A stretch of DNA of 64,000 bases from Candidatus Poribacteria bacterium (GTDB taxonomy: Bacteria > Poribacteria > WGA-4E > WGA-3G). The stretch is taken from the NCBI GenBank assembly GCA_028820635.1, contig JAPPIG010000042.1, positions 62,001 to 126,000 of the forward strand, given 5' to 3'. The notes under the pieces were generated by a model. It saw nothing but the letters and a program-made list of their open reading frames with translations. It was not told the DNA's origin and did no database searches. Both the position numbers and the translations under genes were made by a program. Shown here piece after piece: positions 32,318-42,322 of this stretch. Each line of letters begins with the position of its first letter. Position 1 is the first letter of the stretch.

Positions 32318-35300
32318 TTGAAGCCGAACCCCTCACATAGATATAGATTCTTGATTCTCCTTGCGTTCAGTTTTCTTGTTTTTGCACAACCTGCCTTAAC
32401 TGCGGAAAAAGACGAACCCACTCCACCTCCTCAAGAGGAAATTACCACCTCGACTCCAGTAGAGAATCCGTTTATCAAAAAGCCAAAAAAAGAAGAAAGT
32501 ACGTGGCTTCAGAGCGAATCAAAAACGAAAACAACAGACGACCCAACATCAACGGAAGATACAGATTCAGATATATCTTTGCGTCGTCAGATGCTGATGC
32601 CATATTTAGAAACACTACGTCGCTGGAAATATCCACCTGATCTTGGTGACCTTTCCGAACTTTACGATTGGAAACCGCGCCCCAAAACGGATACCAAAGG
32701 TATAGATCTTCCTATGGATTCAAATTTACAAGTAAAAATTGACCAGTCCGTGACAGTTGAGGTCAACAAAACACACTATTTTGGTGAAGGGGATTTGAAC
32801 CGTTACGGCGGTTATAGTTATGGAAGCTACGGGGACTACGGTTCAGGACTTGACCTTGGACTAACTTCTTCTTACGGTTATGAAGATTTCGGTTACAGCA
32901 GCGGGTTTGGCGGAGGATATGACAGTTTCGGTTCAAGTTATGGGAGTGGCTACAGTAGTTATGGTGGCTACAGCAGCTTTGGCAGAGGCGGCATTCCTCG
33001 TTCTACCGGTGTTAATATACGGCAAAGACAAATTATTGGATTACATGGTCGTGTCGGAGAACGAGTGCACATCGCGGTGGATTATAATGCAGGTGATACT
33101 TATGGCGGTGGGTATGGTGGTTATGGTAGCAGCTACGGGGGATATGGACTTGGAGGCTCTAAAGAACAGAAGATTAAAATTTGGTATGAAGGTAAACCTG
33201 AGAGTTTAATAAAAACCATCTCTTTTGGTGACATTACACTTAGTCTGCCGAACACTCGTTTCTTGAACATTAACCGTAATCTGTTTGGACTTGAAGGCGT
33301 GTTTGAATATAAAAACACCCGAATGACTCTTTTCGGTTCGCGAAGTAAGGGTGTTCGTGAAGTGCGAACGTTCCGTGGACAGTCTCGGAGAGCGAGTTTC
33401 GGTTACGGCCCGCGCGGTATTCAGATTGCGGATGCAAATTATGTCAAAAATAGGTACTACTTAATCCATCAAGGCGAGGATGGTTTGCTCCATGACGCAT
33501 ATCTGCCCATAAAACAGGGGAGTGTGGAAATCTATATAGATGATAGTGTCGTGGGCAATAACCAAGGAGGTCAACGGACGAGTCAAGGCTACTTCAATCA
33601 ACAGTTTCCCGGACAGGACTACAACATAAACTATGAAACTGGTGAAATTGAGTTCTTGTCTTCTATCTCCCCCAGTTACACTATTGTTGTCGCTTATGAA
33701 TATCTGGGAGACGGTGGTGGCAGCGTTGGAAATCCTGGGAATGCCTTTGCTGACGAAAACGGGGATGGAATTATTGATGAAGAGGGCGAAGAGGTTGGCT
33801 ATGTTGTGTTGAAAGAGAAAGGAATTCGTGGATCAGTGGCAGATAACGTCTACTTTCTTAGCAACCGAAACATCAATCCTCGTGATTTTCATTTGACAAT
33901 TATCCGACAGGGAGAAAGTGAAACATTCCAAACTGATGCAGGACTTGTGCCATACATAGAAATATTTGGATTAGATCAGAACGGAGACGGCATTGTAGAT
34001 CCTGAGTTCATAGACTACGACAGAGGATTACTGCGTTTTCCAAATTTACATCCCTTTCAAATCAGCGATCCGCAACATCCCTACTATCGTTACAGAGATT
34101 CTTTGAATAACGAAGCGATTTATCTCGAATCCCTCCGTAGCACTGACCAGGTTTATACAATTGTTGCTGACTATTCTTATCAATCTGAAACCTATAATGT
34201 TGGTCTATTTGTGATTCCAAATAGCGAAACTGTCCGATTAAACGGGAGAGTCCTCACACGCGATACGGACTATATGATGGTTTATGAAGTCGGGTCAATT
34301 CGGTTTTTTACAGAACTTGATGAATTTGATGAAATCGTCGTGGAATTTGAAAAGACACCTTTCGGCGGTTCACAGCAAGCAGTTGTTGGTGTATGGTTAG
34401 AATATACACATAAACCGAAACCGAAATCAGCGCGAGAGCAGAATCTTGAAGATAGGTTCAATCGTCTGGGTGGCATGCAAATGACACAAACAGGTTTGGA
34501 CAGTAATCTTATGAATGATCCATTTTCAGGTGGGTTTCCTCGGAGCAACACGTTTTCTGGTGGGGGATTTAATAATACCGGCTTTGGTCGTAGTGGTTTT
34601 GGTGGGGGTGGATACAGTAGTTTTGGTAGTTTTGGAGGTCGTTCGAGAATTGGACCGAGTTACTTAGGCGGTTACGGAACAGGCATGAATTATTTTAATC
34701 CTGTTTTCCAAAAAGGTTTTAATGTATCAACAGGCTATATCTTAACAACCGGACAGAAACCGGCTCTCATACCAGATGTCAACGAAGTCCCCAACCGTTT
34801 GCAAGCATTTAATATCAACACCAGTTTTGGCAGAGAGTTCAACCTGGCGTGGTTGTTAAACCCGTTGCCTTTTGTTAATGTCCAAAATTTTCCACTCTCA
34901 ATTGATTTTAGTGGGGAGTCGGCTTACTCACATAATAATCCCAATAGTGTTGGAGTCGCCCTTATTGATAGTATGGAAGGTGTAAAAGAAACCACCACTA
35001 TCCCAACGATCAAATACAGCTGGAAACCGAGTAGTGTGCCATACATCCCGGAATCGACTCAAACAGGTACACCGATACACAATTATACCGTGTTACCCAC
35101 ACAGGAAAATAGAGCACTTTTTAATGTCGTTTTGAAAGATAGGGAAGAAGCGGAGGCAGTTGGCAACTATATGCGCAACCAAGATGTACCTGCCTCGTCA
35201 ATTCAGCCGCTCTCTCTTTCTACGGAAGAACGGTTGATTATGGAAATTGGATACGATTTTACGGATGTCGTTGAAGAATGGGGTGGTTTCTCAAACGGCA

Positions 35301-38300
35301 TTTCAAAATCTGGCGTTGATTACTCAGAGCGTGGGTTTGTTGAAATGTGGTTACGCGTGCAAGGTGACGACGATATAACGCTCTATCTTAATCTTGGTGC
35401 TGTGGATGAAGATGCGGATGCTGATGGTCGCCTTGACAGTGAAGACCTTCCACAAACATTAGAGGATACCAACGGAGACGGTATTGTTGACGCGCTTGAT
35501 CTTGACCTTGAAAATCTACCAGATGTGCATCGATACCGTGGGAACGGAGCACTTGATACAGGTGAAGACGTTGGTTGGAGTTTTGATGGACCATTTGCAC
35601 CAAAGTCTTTTGGGGCAAATAATCAAATTTTGGATAGCGAGGATTTAAATGGAGACGGCGTGCTCGATAGCGTTGATGCATATTTTCAAATTGCTATCCC
35701 ACTTAATGAGATTCCAAACGAATGGGTTAAAGGAAAAAATAAGAACGGGTGGACGTTCCTTAGTATCCCCCTCTCTAAATTCTTACCGGAGGGCTCTCGC
35801 CTCCCCAGTCTCGTATTCGTTCAGCACTTCCGTTTTTGGCTCATGAAAAACCGGCCCGGCAACGTTACGGGAAAATTTCAATGGGCATCTATTGAAATCG
35901 TTGGGAATAAGTGGGAACAGGGTGTAGTCACAAAATCTTTTGCAGAGACAAGCGCCGGACTTTCCGACCGTCAAGTTGTTGAAGATACACTCGAAAAGTT
36001 CATCGTTGGCACAAAAGATAACTTTAGTTTTGACGACTATCAGAGTGCATATATTGAAATTGAAGATGACGAACTTTTTAGAAAACTGCACCCGTTTACG
36101 GCTACCTCGCTCGGTTTTCAAACACAGCAACAACGCGAACAAACACTTAGCCTCGAATATTATCTCTACCCTGATTCCTACGGTATTACCTCCAAGCAAC
36201 TAAGGGGTTTTAGCCAGAGCGAAGGACAAGATTTTAGTAGGCACGATACACTCCGATTATGGTTATACGGTGATAAAAGCTACACTACCTTTGTCTTGCA
36301 ACTTGCACCCAGTGTGCGCACAGGTTACCGGAGTTCATTCTACAGTTCCGATCCATTTCTTAACCGACCACAAGAAGAGGATGTGAATATATTTGAGAAT
36401 CTAACGGACTATTATGAATATACCGTACCGATTGACTTTGAAGGATGGAAACTGATTGAGATTGACTTGCGAGACCACGTTAGGAACGAGTATCCAGATC
36501 GTGTTGCAGATCAGAATGTAGATACAGAAACATCAAATCAGGAACTACAACCATCTCCCAACGAAAATGCACCTGACGGACATCCAGACGGTTTTAGTGT
36601 TAGAGGTTCAGAAACAGGGGTAAGTAGAACACAACTGTCCATTAAAAATATTGGAGGTATACTGCTCGGTATCCGAAACGACACGGACAGAGAAATTAGT
36701 GGTGAGGTATGGGTAAATGAGATACATCTGGGTGATCCGCTTGTCCGTTCTGGATGGGCACGACGCGGTAATATGTCTGTTTCGCTTGGTAGTATTATTA
36801 GTCTCCGTGGTGGCTATGCCAGCCAAGACAAAGATTTTGAGAGCGGGGCTGGTGAAATCGGACGGCAACGTTTATCATCCCGTGGCTATAGTACTACAAA
36901 TAACGACTACAATATTGATGCGGATGTCACGATTTTTTCATGGCTTCCAATACGCTATTCTATCCGAGAACAGGAATCTGAAACTGAGGCACTGCGAGGA
37001 AGTTACAGCTCATTTGTTAGTGGAAAGAGTGAAACTTTAAACCGAGATGTTTCGGTGCAATTCAACCGCAATCCCTATCCCAACCTTGGATTTTCTTACA
37101 ATTATCAGGACTTTTGGAATGAACGGCAAGGCACACAAATTAGCCACCTATACACAGGTACTTTTCGCTATAATCTCGGTTCAAAACTTGGGTTCAACTT
37201 ACAGTATCGGCATGAGGATATTCTTGCTAAACCTGAAACTGCAACAGATACGACTACAACATCAACCTCCTATTACGGCTATCGTCGGAATCGGGATGAG
37301 AAAACAGATAGCGGCTCCATAACGCTTAACATTAGTCCGATAACTGTCTTCAGTCTCAGTCCGAGTTATGATGTGCGGCGAACACTTGAGAAACGTGATC
37401 CGAATCGTTATAGAACATCGTTTTTCGCGGGAGGTGTAACGAACATGACTTCTTCTGTGGAAGAGGATACCAATGAAGAAATTCAGCCAGATTTTACAAT
37501 TGCTGAACGTGAACACCGACTTTCACTCACACCACGTCTCAATCGTGATCTGATTGGATTGCGTCCCACAGTCACAAGTCGTGTAAGTTTCAGAGAAAAC
37601 TGGTTTAATGTAAAGAAAGACGCTTCACTCATCGGAAACATTAATCTTGGTTTGAGTTTTCGTATTCAAAAATGGTTCGGGTGGCTGTTTAATAAGGAAA
37701 AACCGGAAACTGAAGCCATAGAAGAGAATCAGGACGGAATGATTGAGAAGTCAGATCACCAAACCCCGATTGAACAGCGGGTTGAAAAGTTACGTGATAA
37801 TGGCGTTGATGAAACGCAAATCCAAAAAATAGTTGAAGATCAAAATGACTGGATTAACCGTGATAAAGCGGAAATGGAACAAAAACAACGTTCCGGTCCA
37901 GTAACAACAGGTTCTCTTGGCACGCAACAACCTAAACCGGAAGGTTTTTTACTGCGAATAATCAATACATTTACAATAAACACTAATGCAACCTTTACTG
38001 CTTCTGAATCCTTTCGCCAACTTGAGTCTAATCAGTCTCTGATAGAAATCTGGGAACTTGATAGAGAAGCAGAGGAACGTACTAATTCGCGTAACAGTAA
38101 TCGCTACACACTCCGTACTTCTGTGGATCCGTGGAAATGGCTCTCCTTCGGAACAAATCTCAGTACATCTGATAGTTTTCGGAAAAGTTACAGCAGCACA
38201 TTTATATCACACGCAGAAACCTACGAAGGAGATGTTAAGCTGAATGCACAACAAGCTACAAGTTTTCAACTTCGGTATAGTTATACGATACGGAAAAGTG

Positions 38301-38773
38301 ATAACCTTGAAGTCACACTTAGTGACAGCGCTGCACACACCCCATCGCTGAGTTGGCTGCACAAATGGAGTGAAGAAACAAGGACTTCATTAGGTATTCG
38401 CACGACTCTTCGCGACCATCTACGAAGTGGAATTGAAAGCAAAGCTTTCATCGTCACACCTAATTTTAGTATTGACTACCGTTACCGGACCGAAGGCGGC
38501 ATACGCTTGCCATTGATCGGCAAAATACAACTTAAGCACGACATTGATCTGACAAATACATTTTCTTTGGCGATTCGCAGAGAGAACTACGGTGCTAATA
38601 AAGAGGAGCGGTCTGAACGTTATGAGACAACGTTACGAGCAGGCTACAGACTCAGCGACCATCTAACAGCAAATTTACATTTGGGACTTAGCTACAACCA
38701 CGATAGGGTTGAAGAGGGAAGGGACTACCTCTCTGTTGCAAGTGCACTTACAGTGAGAGGTCAATTTGAATAA
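32318..38773 (+). CDS. SprA-like giant outer-membrane protein (type IX-type translocon family)
   Basis: About 2151 residues. I prefer the TTG at 32318 because GGAG lies 10 nt upstream; an in-frame TTG at 32300 has no ribosome site. A signal peptide follows (FLILLAFSFLVFAQPALTA). Motifs of the SprA/Sov family occur near the N-terminus: IIGLHGRVGERVHIAVDYNA, KIKIWYEGKPESLIKTISFG, LSLPNTRFLNINRNLFGLEG and YEIDYETGEIEFL-like INYETGEIEFLSS. A Gly/Tyr/Ser-rich stretch (~170-290) and calcium-loop-like DxNGDGxxD motifs are inserted. The C-terminal ~600 residues are amphipathic strands ending SALTVRGQF. SprA is the 36-strand export pore of the type IX secretion system in Bacteroidetes. No other T9SS gene is in the window. 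Confidence 0.8.
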   Translation: MKPNPSHRYRFLILLAFSFLVFAQPALTAEKDEPTPPPQEEITTSTPVENPFIKKPKKEESTWLQSESKTKTTDDPTSTEDTDSDISLRRQMLMPYLETLRRWKYPPDLGDLSELYDWKPRPKTDTKGIDLPMDSNLQVKIDQSVTVEVNKTHYFGEGDLNRYGGYSYGSYGDYGSGLDLGLTSSYGYEDFGYSSGFGGGYDSFGSSYGSGYSSYGGYSSFGRGGIPRSTGVNIRQRQIIGLHGRVGERVHIAVDYNAGDTYGGGYGGYGSSYGGYGLGGSKEQKIKIWYEGKPESLIKTISFGDITLSLPNTRFLNINRNLFGLEGVFEYKNTRMTLFGSRSKGVREVRTFRGQSRRASFGYGPRGIQIADANYVKNRYYLIHQGEDGLLHDAYLPIKQGSVEIYIDDSVVGNNQGGQRTSQGYFNQQFPGQDYNINYETGEIEFLSSISPSYTIVVAYEYLGDGGGSVGNPGNAFADENGDGIIDEEGEEVGYVVLKEKGIRGSVADNVYFLSNRNINPRDFHLTIIRQGESETFQTDAGLVPYIEIFGLDQNGDGIVDPEFIDYDRGLLRFPNLHPFQISDPQHPYYRYRDSLNNEAIYLESLRSTDQVYTIVADYSYQSETYNVGLFVIPNSETVRLNGRVLTRDTDYMMVYEVGSIRFFTELDEFDEIVVEFEKTPFGGSQQAVVGVWLEYTHKPKPKSAREQNLEDRFNRLGGMQMTQTGLDSNLMNDPFSGGFPRSNTFSGGGFNNTGFGRSGFGGGGYSSFGSFGGRSRIGPSYLGGYGTGMNYFNPVFQKGFNVSTGYILTTGQKPALIPDVNEVPNRLQAFNINTSFGREFNLAWLLNPLPFVNVQNFPLSIDFSGESAYSHNNPNSVGVALIDSMEGVKETTTIPTIKYSWKPSSVPYIPESTQTGTPIHNYTVLPTQENRALFNVVLKDREEAEAVGNYMRNQDVPASSIQPLSLSTEERLIMEIGYDFTDVVEEWGGFSNGISKSGVDYSERGFVEMWLRVQGDDDITLYLNLGAVDEDADADGRLDSEDLPQTLEDTNGDGIVDALDLDLENLPDVHRYRGNGALDTGEDVGWSFDGPFAPKSFGANNQILDSEDLNGDGVLDSVDAYFQIAIPLNEIPNEWVKGKNKNGWTFLSIPLSKFLPEGSRLPSLVFVQHFRFWLMKNRPGNVTGKFQWASIEIVGNKWEQGVVTKSFAETSAGLSDRQVVEDTLEKFIVGTKDNFSFDDYQSAYIEIEDDELFRKLHPFTATSLGFQTQQQREQTLSLEYYLYPDSYGITSKQLRGFSQSEGQDFSRHDTLRLWLYGDKSYTTFVLQLAPSVRTGYRSSFYSSDPFLNRPQEEDVNIFENLTDYYEYTVPIDFEGWKLIEIDLRDHVRNEYPDRVADQNVDTETSNQELQPSPNENAPDGHPDGFSVRGSETGVSRTQLSIKNIGGILLGIRNDTDREISGEVWVNEIHLGDPLVRSGWARRGNMSVSLGSIISLRGGYASQDKDFESGAGEIGRQRLSSRGYSTTNNDYNIDADVTIFSWLPIRYSIREQESETEALRGSYSSFVSGKSETLNRDVSVQFNRNPYPNLGFSYNYQDFWNERQGTQISHLYTGTFRYNLGSKLGFNLQYRHEDILAKPETATDTTTTSTSYYGYRRNRDEKTDSGSITLNISPITVFSLSPSYDVRRTLEKRDPNRYRTSFFAGGVTNMTSSVEEDTNEEIQPDFTIAEREHRLSLTPRLNRDLIGLRPTVTSRVSFRENWFNVKKDASLIGNINLGLSFRIQKWFGWLFNKEKPETEAIEENQDGMIEKSDHQTPIEQRVEKLRDNGVDETQIQKIVEDQNDWINRDKAEMEQKQRSGPVTTGSLGTQQPKPEGFLLRIINTFTINTNATFTASESFRQLESNQSLIEIWELDREAEERTNSRNSNRYTLRTSVDPWKWLSFGTNLSTSDSFRKSYSSTFISHAETYEGDVKLNAQQATSFQLRYSYTIRKSDNLEVTLSDSAAHTPSLSWLHKWSEETRTSLGIRTTLRDHLRSGIESKAFIVTPNFSIDYRYRTEGGIRLPLIGKIQLKHDIDLTNTFSLAIRRENYGANKEERSERYETTLRAGYRLSDHLTANLHLGLSYNHDRVEEGRDYLSVASALTVRGQFE

Positions 38774-38775
38774 TG

Positions 38776-39255
38776 CTATGGATTGCCAACATACTCAGAA
38801 ATAATTGGATGAATCCCTAAATCTACCCGTTTTGGGATACCTGACGAAATAGGTAGAGCCAAACGTCTACTTCCAAGTAACAACTTCACACCTTCAATTG
38901 TCCCTATATATTCTCTGTATCTTTGGTTCTTTCCATATTTCACATTAATCCATAGATAGCATCCAACTGGCACATTACGATCAAAACGGTATTCCCCCAT
39001 ATCATTTGTCAAAACAGGTTTACATTTCTTGTTACTACCAATTACATCCAATGAAATCTCAATTCCTTCAAGATTCTGCTGAGAAGTATTCCCATTTTCT
39101 ATAAATACTTTTCCGTATATTGTTCCTTCAAAGAATCCGCGCCATATATTTGCTGCTACATTCAAAAACATAAGAATCAGTAAAGCCGCTATCCATTCAA
39201 AGAAGGGACTCCAGCGGTTGTTGAAGATGGGATGAATTGGTTTATGTATCGGCAT
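38776..39255 (-). CDS. Small membrane-anchored carboxypeptidase-regulatory-like protein
   Basis: 159 residues. One transmembrane helix at ~16-36 (FFEWIAALLILMFLNVAANIW), then a single beta-sandwich of carboxypeptidase-regulatory type (~46-130: TIYGKVFIENGNTSQQNLEG, VLTNDMGEYRFDRNVPVGCY). GAAGGA is upstream of the ATG. It converges with the SprA-like gene, only 2 nt between stops. A hairpin (AAGGGTATC / GATACCCTT, 39278-39304) separates it from the propeller gene upstream. Unknown function; probably periplasm-facing. Confidence 0.65.
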   Translation of the reverse strand: MPIHKPIHPIFNNRWSPFFEWIAALLILMFLNVAANIWRGFFEGTIYGKVFIENGNTSQQNLEGIEISLDVIGSNKKCKPVLTNDMGEYRFDRNVPVGCYLWINVKYGKNQRYREYIGTIEGVKLLLGSRRLALPISSGIPKRVDLGIHPIISEYVGNP

Positions 39256-39366
39256 TGTGTTTTTCCTTCAGATGTGAAAGGGTATCTTGAGAAGAGATAC
39301 CCTTCAACACAAAGGTGTTAACTTAATCCTGAACTTTTGACAAACCGCTAAACACTGCATGCACAT

Positions 39367-40452
39367 TCAACGTTGATTCTGCAGATAAAATAACACGTTT
39401 TGCGATAACGACCTGAACGTTTCACTACGACTCTGAAGAAACCTTTTTAGTTTTCCCCACTGCGTTTGCATCTTACCTTTAGGGGAAACAGGCAGCACAT
39501 CATCGCTGATCCAATCCAACGCTCCATCCTTGCCCGGATGGTCTGTTAGCTGCGTAATCTCGGTTGTCGGGATATGATACTTATAGATATTTCTCGGTGG
39601 ATACTGACCGGGACGTGGCAGCAGTTCGTCTAAAGGTATCCCGACATACGCACTGAAAACAACCGATTTTCCATCATCCATCCAGTCAATTTGTGATGGG
39701 AACCAGTCTTTCGGTATCTGGAGTTGTTTGATGTTTTTTCCGTTGCGATCACAAATCAGATACCGATGTGCCTTGTAGATAATCGCAAGCGCGAATCCGC
39801 CTCGTGGTTCCCACACATACTGGTCATGGAGAAAGACAATCTGTTTGCCATCGGGCGACCAGCGCGGGGCTTTGAAGCGTCCCTGTGCGGGCGAAGGCAG
39901 TAGTTTTCGTGGTCTATTACCATCGGCTCCCATTATCCAAAGCGCGCCACCTACTTCACCGACCACCCCCGACTCTGAGAACACAATAGACTTGCCATCA
40001 GGCGACCAATCACAAAAGATTGCACTCACATCTGCTATCTCTTTTACCGCCCCCGTTTCTATATTCAGCACGTTGACGGTCTTTATCTCTTTGCCATCTA
40101 TTGTCACTCTCATGTTAAAAACAAGAGATTTGCCATCCGGGGAAAATGACGTTCTACCGATATATGCTTTATCGGGGAATATGAGTTTCCAGATGTTTGT
40201 GCCATCTGGATCCATCAAGTATTCACCAGCGCGTGACCTAAACATTATCTGTTTACCGTCTGGTGACCAGCAACGTGGAGTAGGTCTTAACTTTTCATCT
40301 TCAATGAGAAGCGTCTGGTTGCTGCCATCATCGTCCATCACGTAGACACCTTCCACACCGTCGCGTATGGAACTAAAAACGATTTTCGCATCTGCTACCA
40401 CACCGAATAGCAGGAGCAGCAAACAAAGCAAACTAACTTTTTGTAGGTACAT
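39367..40452 (-). CDS. Secreted PD40 beta-propeller protein (TolB-like)
   Basis: 361 residues. Signal peptide MYLQKVSLLCLLLLLFGVVADA. Blades with the signature xWSPDGKQIxF occur about six times (RCWSPDGKQIMFRS, TSFSPDGKSLVFN, CDWSPDGKSIVFS, PRWSPDGKQIVFL). AAGGAG lies 8 nt upstream of the ATG. The tail motif LPVSPKGKMQTQWGKLKR occurs near the end, followed by 24 extra residues, unlike the other carriers where it is nearly terminal. It is only distantly related to the 8628/9711/12380 set. No catalytic domain; ligand unknown. Confidence 0.8.
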   Translation of the reverse strand: MYLQKVSLLCLLLLLFGVVADAKIVFSSIRDGVEGVYVMDDDGSNQTLLIEDEKLRPTPRCWSPDGKQIMFRSRAGEYLMDPDGTNIWKLIFPDKAYIGRTSFSPDGKSLVFNMRVTIDGKEIKTVNVLNIETGAVKEIADVSAIFCDWSPDGKSIVFSESGVVGEVGGALWIMGADGNRPRKLLPSPAQGRFKAPRWSPDGKQIVFLHDQYVWEPRGGFALAIIYKAHRYLICDRNGKNIKQLQIPKDWFPSQIDWMDDGKSVVFSAYVGIPLDELLPRPGQYPPRNIYKYHIPTTEITQLTDHPGKDGALDWISDDVLPVSPKGKMQTQWGKLKRFLQSRSETFRSLSQNVLFYLQNQR

Positions 40453-40463
40453 GGTTATGCTCC

Positions 40464-40497
40464 TTAAAAAGAATGGCAGGGGTACGTGTCCCCTGCC
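40464..40497 (-). terminator. Rho-independent terminator of the 40513 gene
   Basis: On the minus strand, an 8-bp stem GGCAGGGG / CCCCTGCC with a 7-nt loop followed by ATTCTTTTT. It sits immediately before the ribosome site of the propeller gene at 40452. Confidence 0.8.
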
Positions 40498-40512
40498 TTA
40501 TGAATCGGGTTA

Positions 40513-41298
40513 TCAATCGTCTTCATCAAATGTATTCGTATCTTCCGCCAACCAGTCGTCTGTCACCCCCTTATGTACTTGGAGCCGAAGATACGCATTA
40601 CACACCCACGTGTCACCGCCATCGAGTTCCCCAGCGTCAAAATTGAAGAAAGTGCCAAAATCACTCGTGCTATAGCTGTAGCTGGATAAAAAGTTTTTGC
40701 TCGGCAAGTCTTTTTCTAACTCATCCAACGGTTTGTTTTGGGCTGTATGTCTGAACCTGCCGGACCCTGTCGCATTTTCACCAAGTTCGTTATAGGCATA
40801 GACATACCCATCCATGATGATAGACGAGCCATCATAGTAGTGAGCGGTGAGTTCTGCGGATCCGTAGATACCGTTCGTTTTGGAACCTGAATCGTAAACG
40901 GGTTTATAGATAGATGCCGTGGTCGTGCTGGAGTCAGAGCCATCTGAAAACGTAACCTCTGCCTTTATATCATATTCGGCGATCTTTATGTGCCCCTCAT
41001 ACGAACCCAGGTCTACAGAGACACTTCTCGTGCCACTATTATGCATACTGGTATGTACATGTTCATAGTCACTATCTGCCTCATCTGTGGGATACGTCTG
41101 TTTGACATACCAGTCGATGTAACTGATGTCTTCATCCGCTGTCAGAGACGCTGAGACGGCCGCGTCTGATCCATAATCCGTATTCGCAGAGGCAGATAGA
41201 TACGTTATAGAAGCTGCCTCACTACTATTAAAACCTATAAGCAATAAAGAAGCGATTACCGCTGCAATTGCGATTGTCTTGAACTTCAACTTAAACAT
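40513..41298 (-). CDS. Secreted protein of unknown function
   Basis: 261 residues from the ATG at 41298 (AAAAGGAGATTACAAATG context); a longer in-frame start would bury the signal peptide MFKLKFKTIAIAAVIASLLL. The mature part is rich in S, T, D, Y and alternating beta strands (ITYLSASANTDYGSDAAVSA, IDWYVKQTY, YDIKAEVTFSDGSDSSTTTA), an Ig-like or beta-sandwich pattern. The C-terminus is acidic (FDEDD). One cysteine only. No family recognised. The leader contains two short palindromes (ACACC-N6-GGTGT and CAACGTC-N3-GACGTTG). Confidence 0.6.
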   Translation of the reverse strand: MFKLKFKTIAIAAVIASLLLIGFNSSEAASITYLSASANTDYGSDAAVSASLTADEDISYIDWYVKQTYPTDEADSDYEHVHTSMHNSGTRSVSVDLGSYEGHIKIAEYDIKAEVTFSDGSDSSTTTASIYKPVYDSGSKTNGIYGSAELTAHYYDGSSIIMDGYVYAYNELGENATGSGRFRHTAQNKPLDELEKDLPSKNFLSSYSYSTSDFGTFFNFDAGELDGGDTWVCNAYLRLQVHKGVTDDWLAEDTNTFDEDD

Positions 41299-41668
41299 TT
41301 GTAATCTCCTTTTACACCCACACAGGTGTCGGTATTTTAAAATCAACGTCAGAGACGTTGGTTTTTTCACTCTCAATCCAATATTGATAGGTGATTTGAA
41401 GGAGATGTACTATATTTTAACACATCTCCGTTTCTATGTACTTAATATCCGTTTCGTCTGAAAAAGCTTAGTACTTTTTTCAGTTTTGCCGGACAACATA
41501 TAATAGCCACTATTATTGCTGCCCTCATGCGAAGGCAATATGCAAGAAAAAAGCATCGCTTTTAACCTTATATATGTCTTAAATAGAAAAAGTTAATAGC
41601 AAATTGCAGATTTTTCTCTAATTTTTGCAAGTTTTTCAGGAAATTGTGGAAATTTAGGGTATTTTACT
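41299..41668. other. Leader and gene-free interval
   Basis: Contains hairpins CAACGTC-aga-GACGTTG (41344-41360) followed on the plus strand by GTTTTTT, and GGAGATGT / ACATCTCC (41401-41429). They lie upstream of the 40513-41298 gene and could form leader structure. Beyond these I see only AT-rich sequence. Confidence 0.4.
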
Positions 41669-41798
41669 TATAGCAAACTTATAATTATTGATACACGACT
41701 GTAGTGCTAACTGTCAGCTTGTGCTACAGCACAGGCGATAGGCAAGATTAGGAAACCTCGCCAGCATAAAGTGTATAAATAATTCTAAAATCTACTAT
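41669..41798. repeat. Small inverted-repeat element (TATAG family)
   Basis: 130 bp. The left end (TATAGCAAACTTATAATTAT, then TGATACAC) and the reverse complement of the right end (TATAGTAGATTTTAGAATTA, then TTTATACAC) match with a few substitutions over ~29 bp. The interior is related to the copies at 8398 and 12039. Confidence 0.7.
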
Positions 41799-41947
41799 AA
41801 AAAGGAGATAATGGGTAATGAAGTAGTTGAAATAAGATATACTGTTAATTTTATTCCTCCAAAAGTCAGATTTAATGATTTACCTAATTTTATCAGAACG
41901 CAATCACAGTTATCTTCACGCGGTAGGTGGGCGTTTCTCGTAAGCAA

Positions 41948-42020
41948 TGGGGCGTACTGGATTTGAACCAGTGACTTCTACCGTGTGAAGGTAGCGCTCG
42001 TACCCCTGAGCTAACGCCCC
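41948..42020 (-). tRNA. tRNA-Val (CAC)
   Basis: Complete cloverleaf: acceptor GGGGCGT/ACGCCCC, D stem GCTC/GAGC, anticodon stem CTACC/GGTAG with loop TTCACAC (anticodon CAC), T arm ACTGG-TTCAAAT-CCAGT, discriminator A. CCA is not encoded. Confidence 0.95.
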
Positions 42021-42031
42021 ATGAGAGGAGA

Positions 42032-42104
42032 TGGGCCCACTAGGACTCGAACCTAGGACCAGCCGGTTATGAGCCGGCGGCTCTGACCACTGAGCTATGG
42101 ACCC
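42032..42104 (-). tRNA. tRNA-Met (CAT), elongator type or tRNA-Ile2
   Basis: Acceptor GGGTCCA/TGGGCCC, D stem GCTC/GAGC, anticodon stem GCCGG/CCGGC with loop CTCATAA (anticodon CAT), T arm CTAGG-TTCGAGT-CCTAG, discriminator A. The paired first base and absence of the three-GC initiator anticodon stem rule out initiator tRNA. Lysidine-modified Ile2 cannot be excluded. Confidence 0.9.
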
Positions 42105-42206
42105 ATAATGTTTTTTAATTATACCTTGTTTCTATTGAAAAATCAAGTATTTATATTTCTCTGGTAGAGCCATTCAGTTTTCAAATTTTCTGAACATTTT
42201 GGACAT

Positions 42207-42241
42207 GGTCGCGAGCTGGAGCTCGCTCCTACAGGAAGAGG
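42207..42241. repeat. Dispersed hairpin repeat (CTCCTACAGGAAGAGG type)
   Basis: GCGAGCT-gg-AGCTCGC hairpin followed by TCCTACAGGAAGAGG. A relative at 54396-54429 has the same flank but different, compensating arms (GCGACC/GGTCGC). Confidence 0.65.
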
Positions 42242-42322
42242 TCTTAGATAGAAGGTGGAAATTATTGGAGAATTGAATGGCTCTGATTTCTCTGGAGGGT
42301 TGGAATTCTTATGTGGTAATCA

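Noticed and set aside
32318-38773. Full type IX secretion locus
   Set aside because: Only the SprA-like gene is present; none of the other known components occurs in the window.
42032-42104. Initiator tRNA-fMet
   Set aside because: The first acceptor base pair is formed and the anticodon stem lacks the three consecutive GC pairs of initiators.
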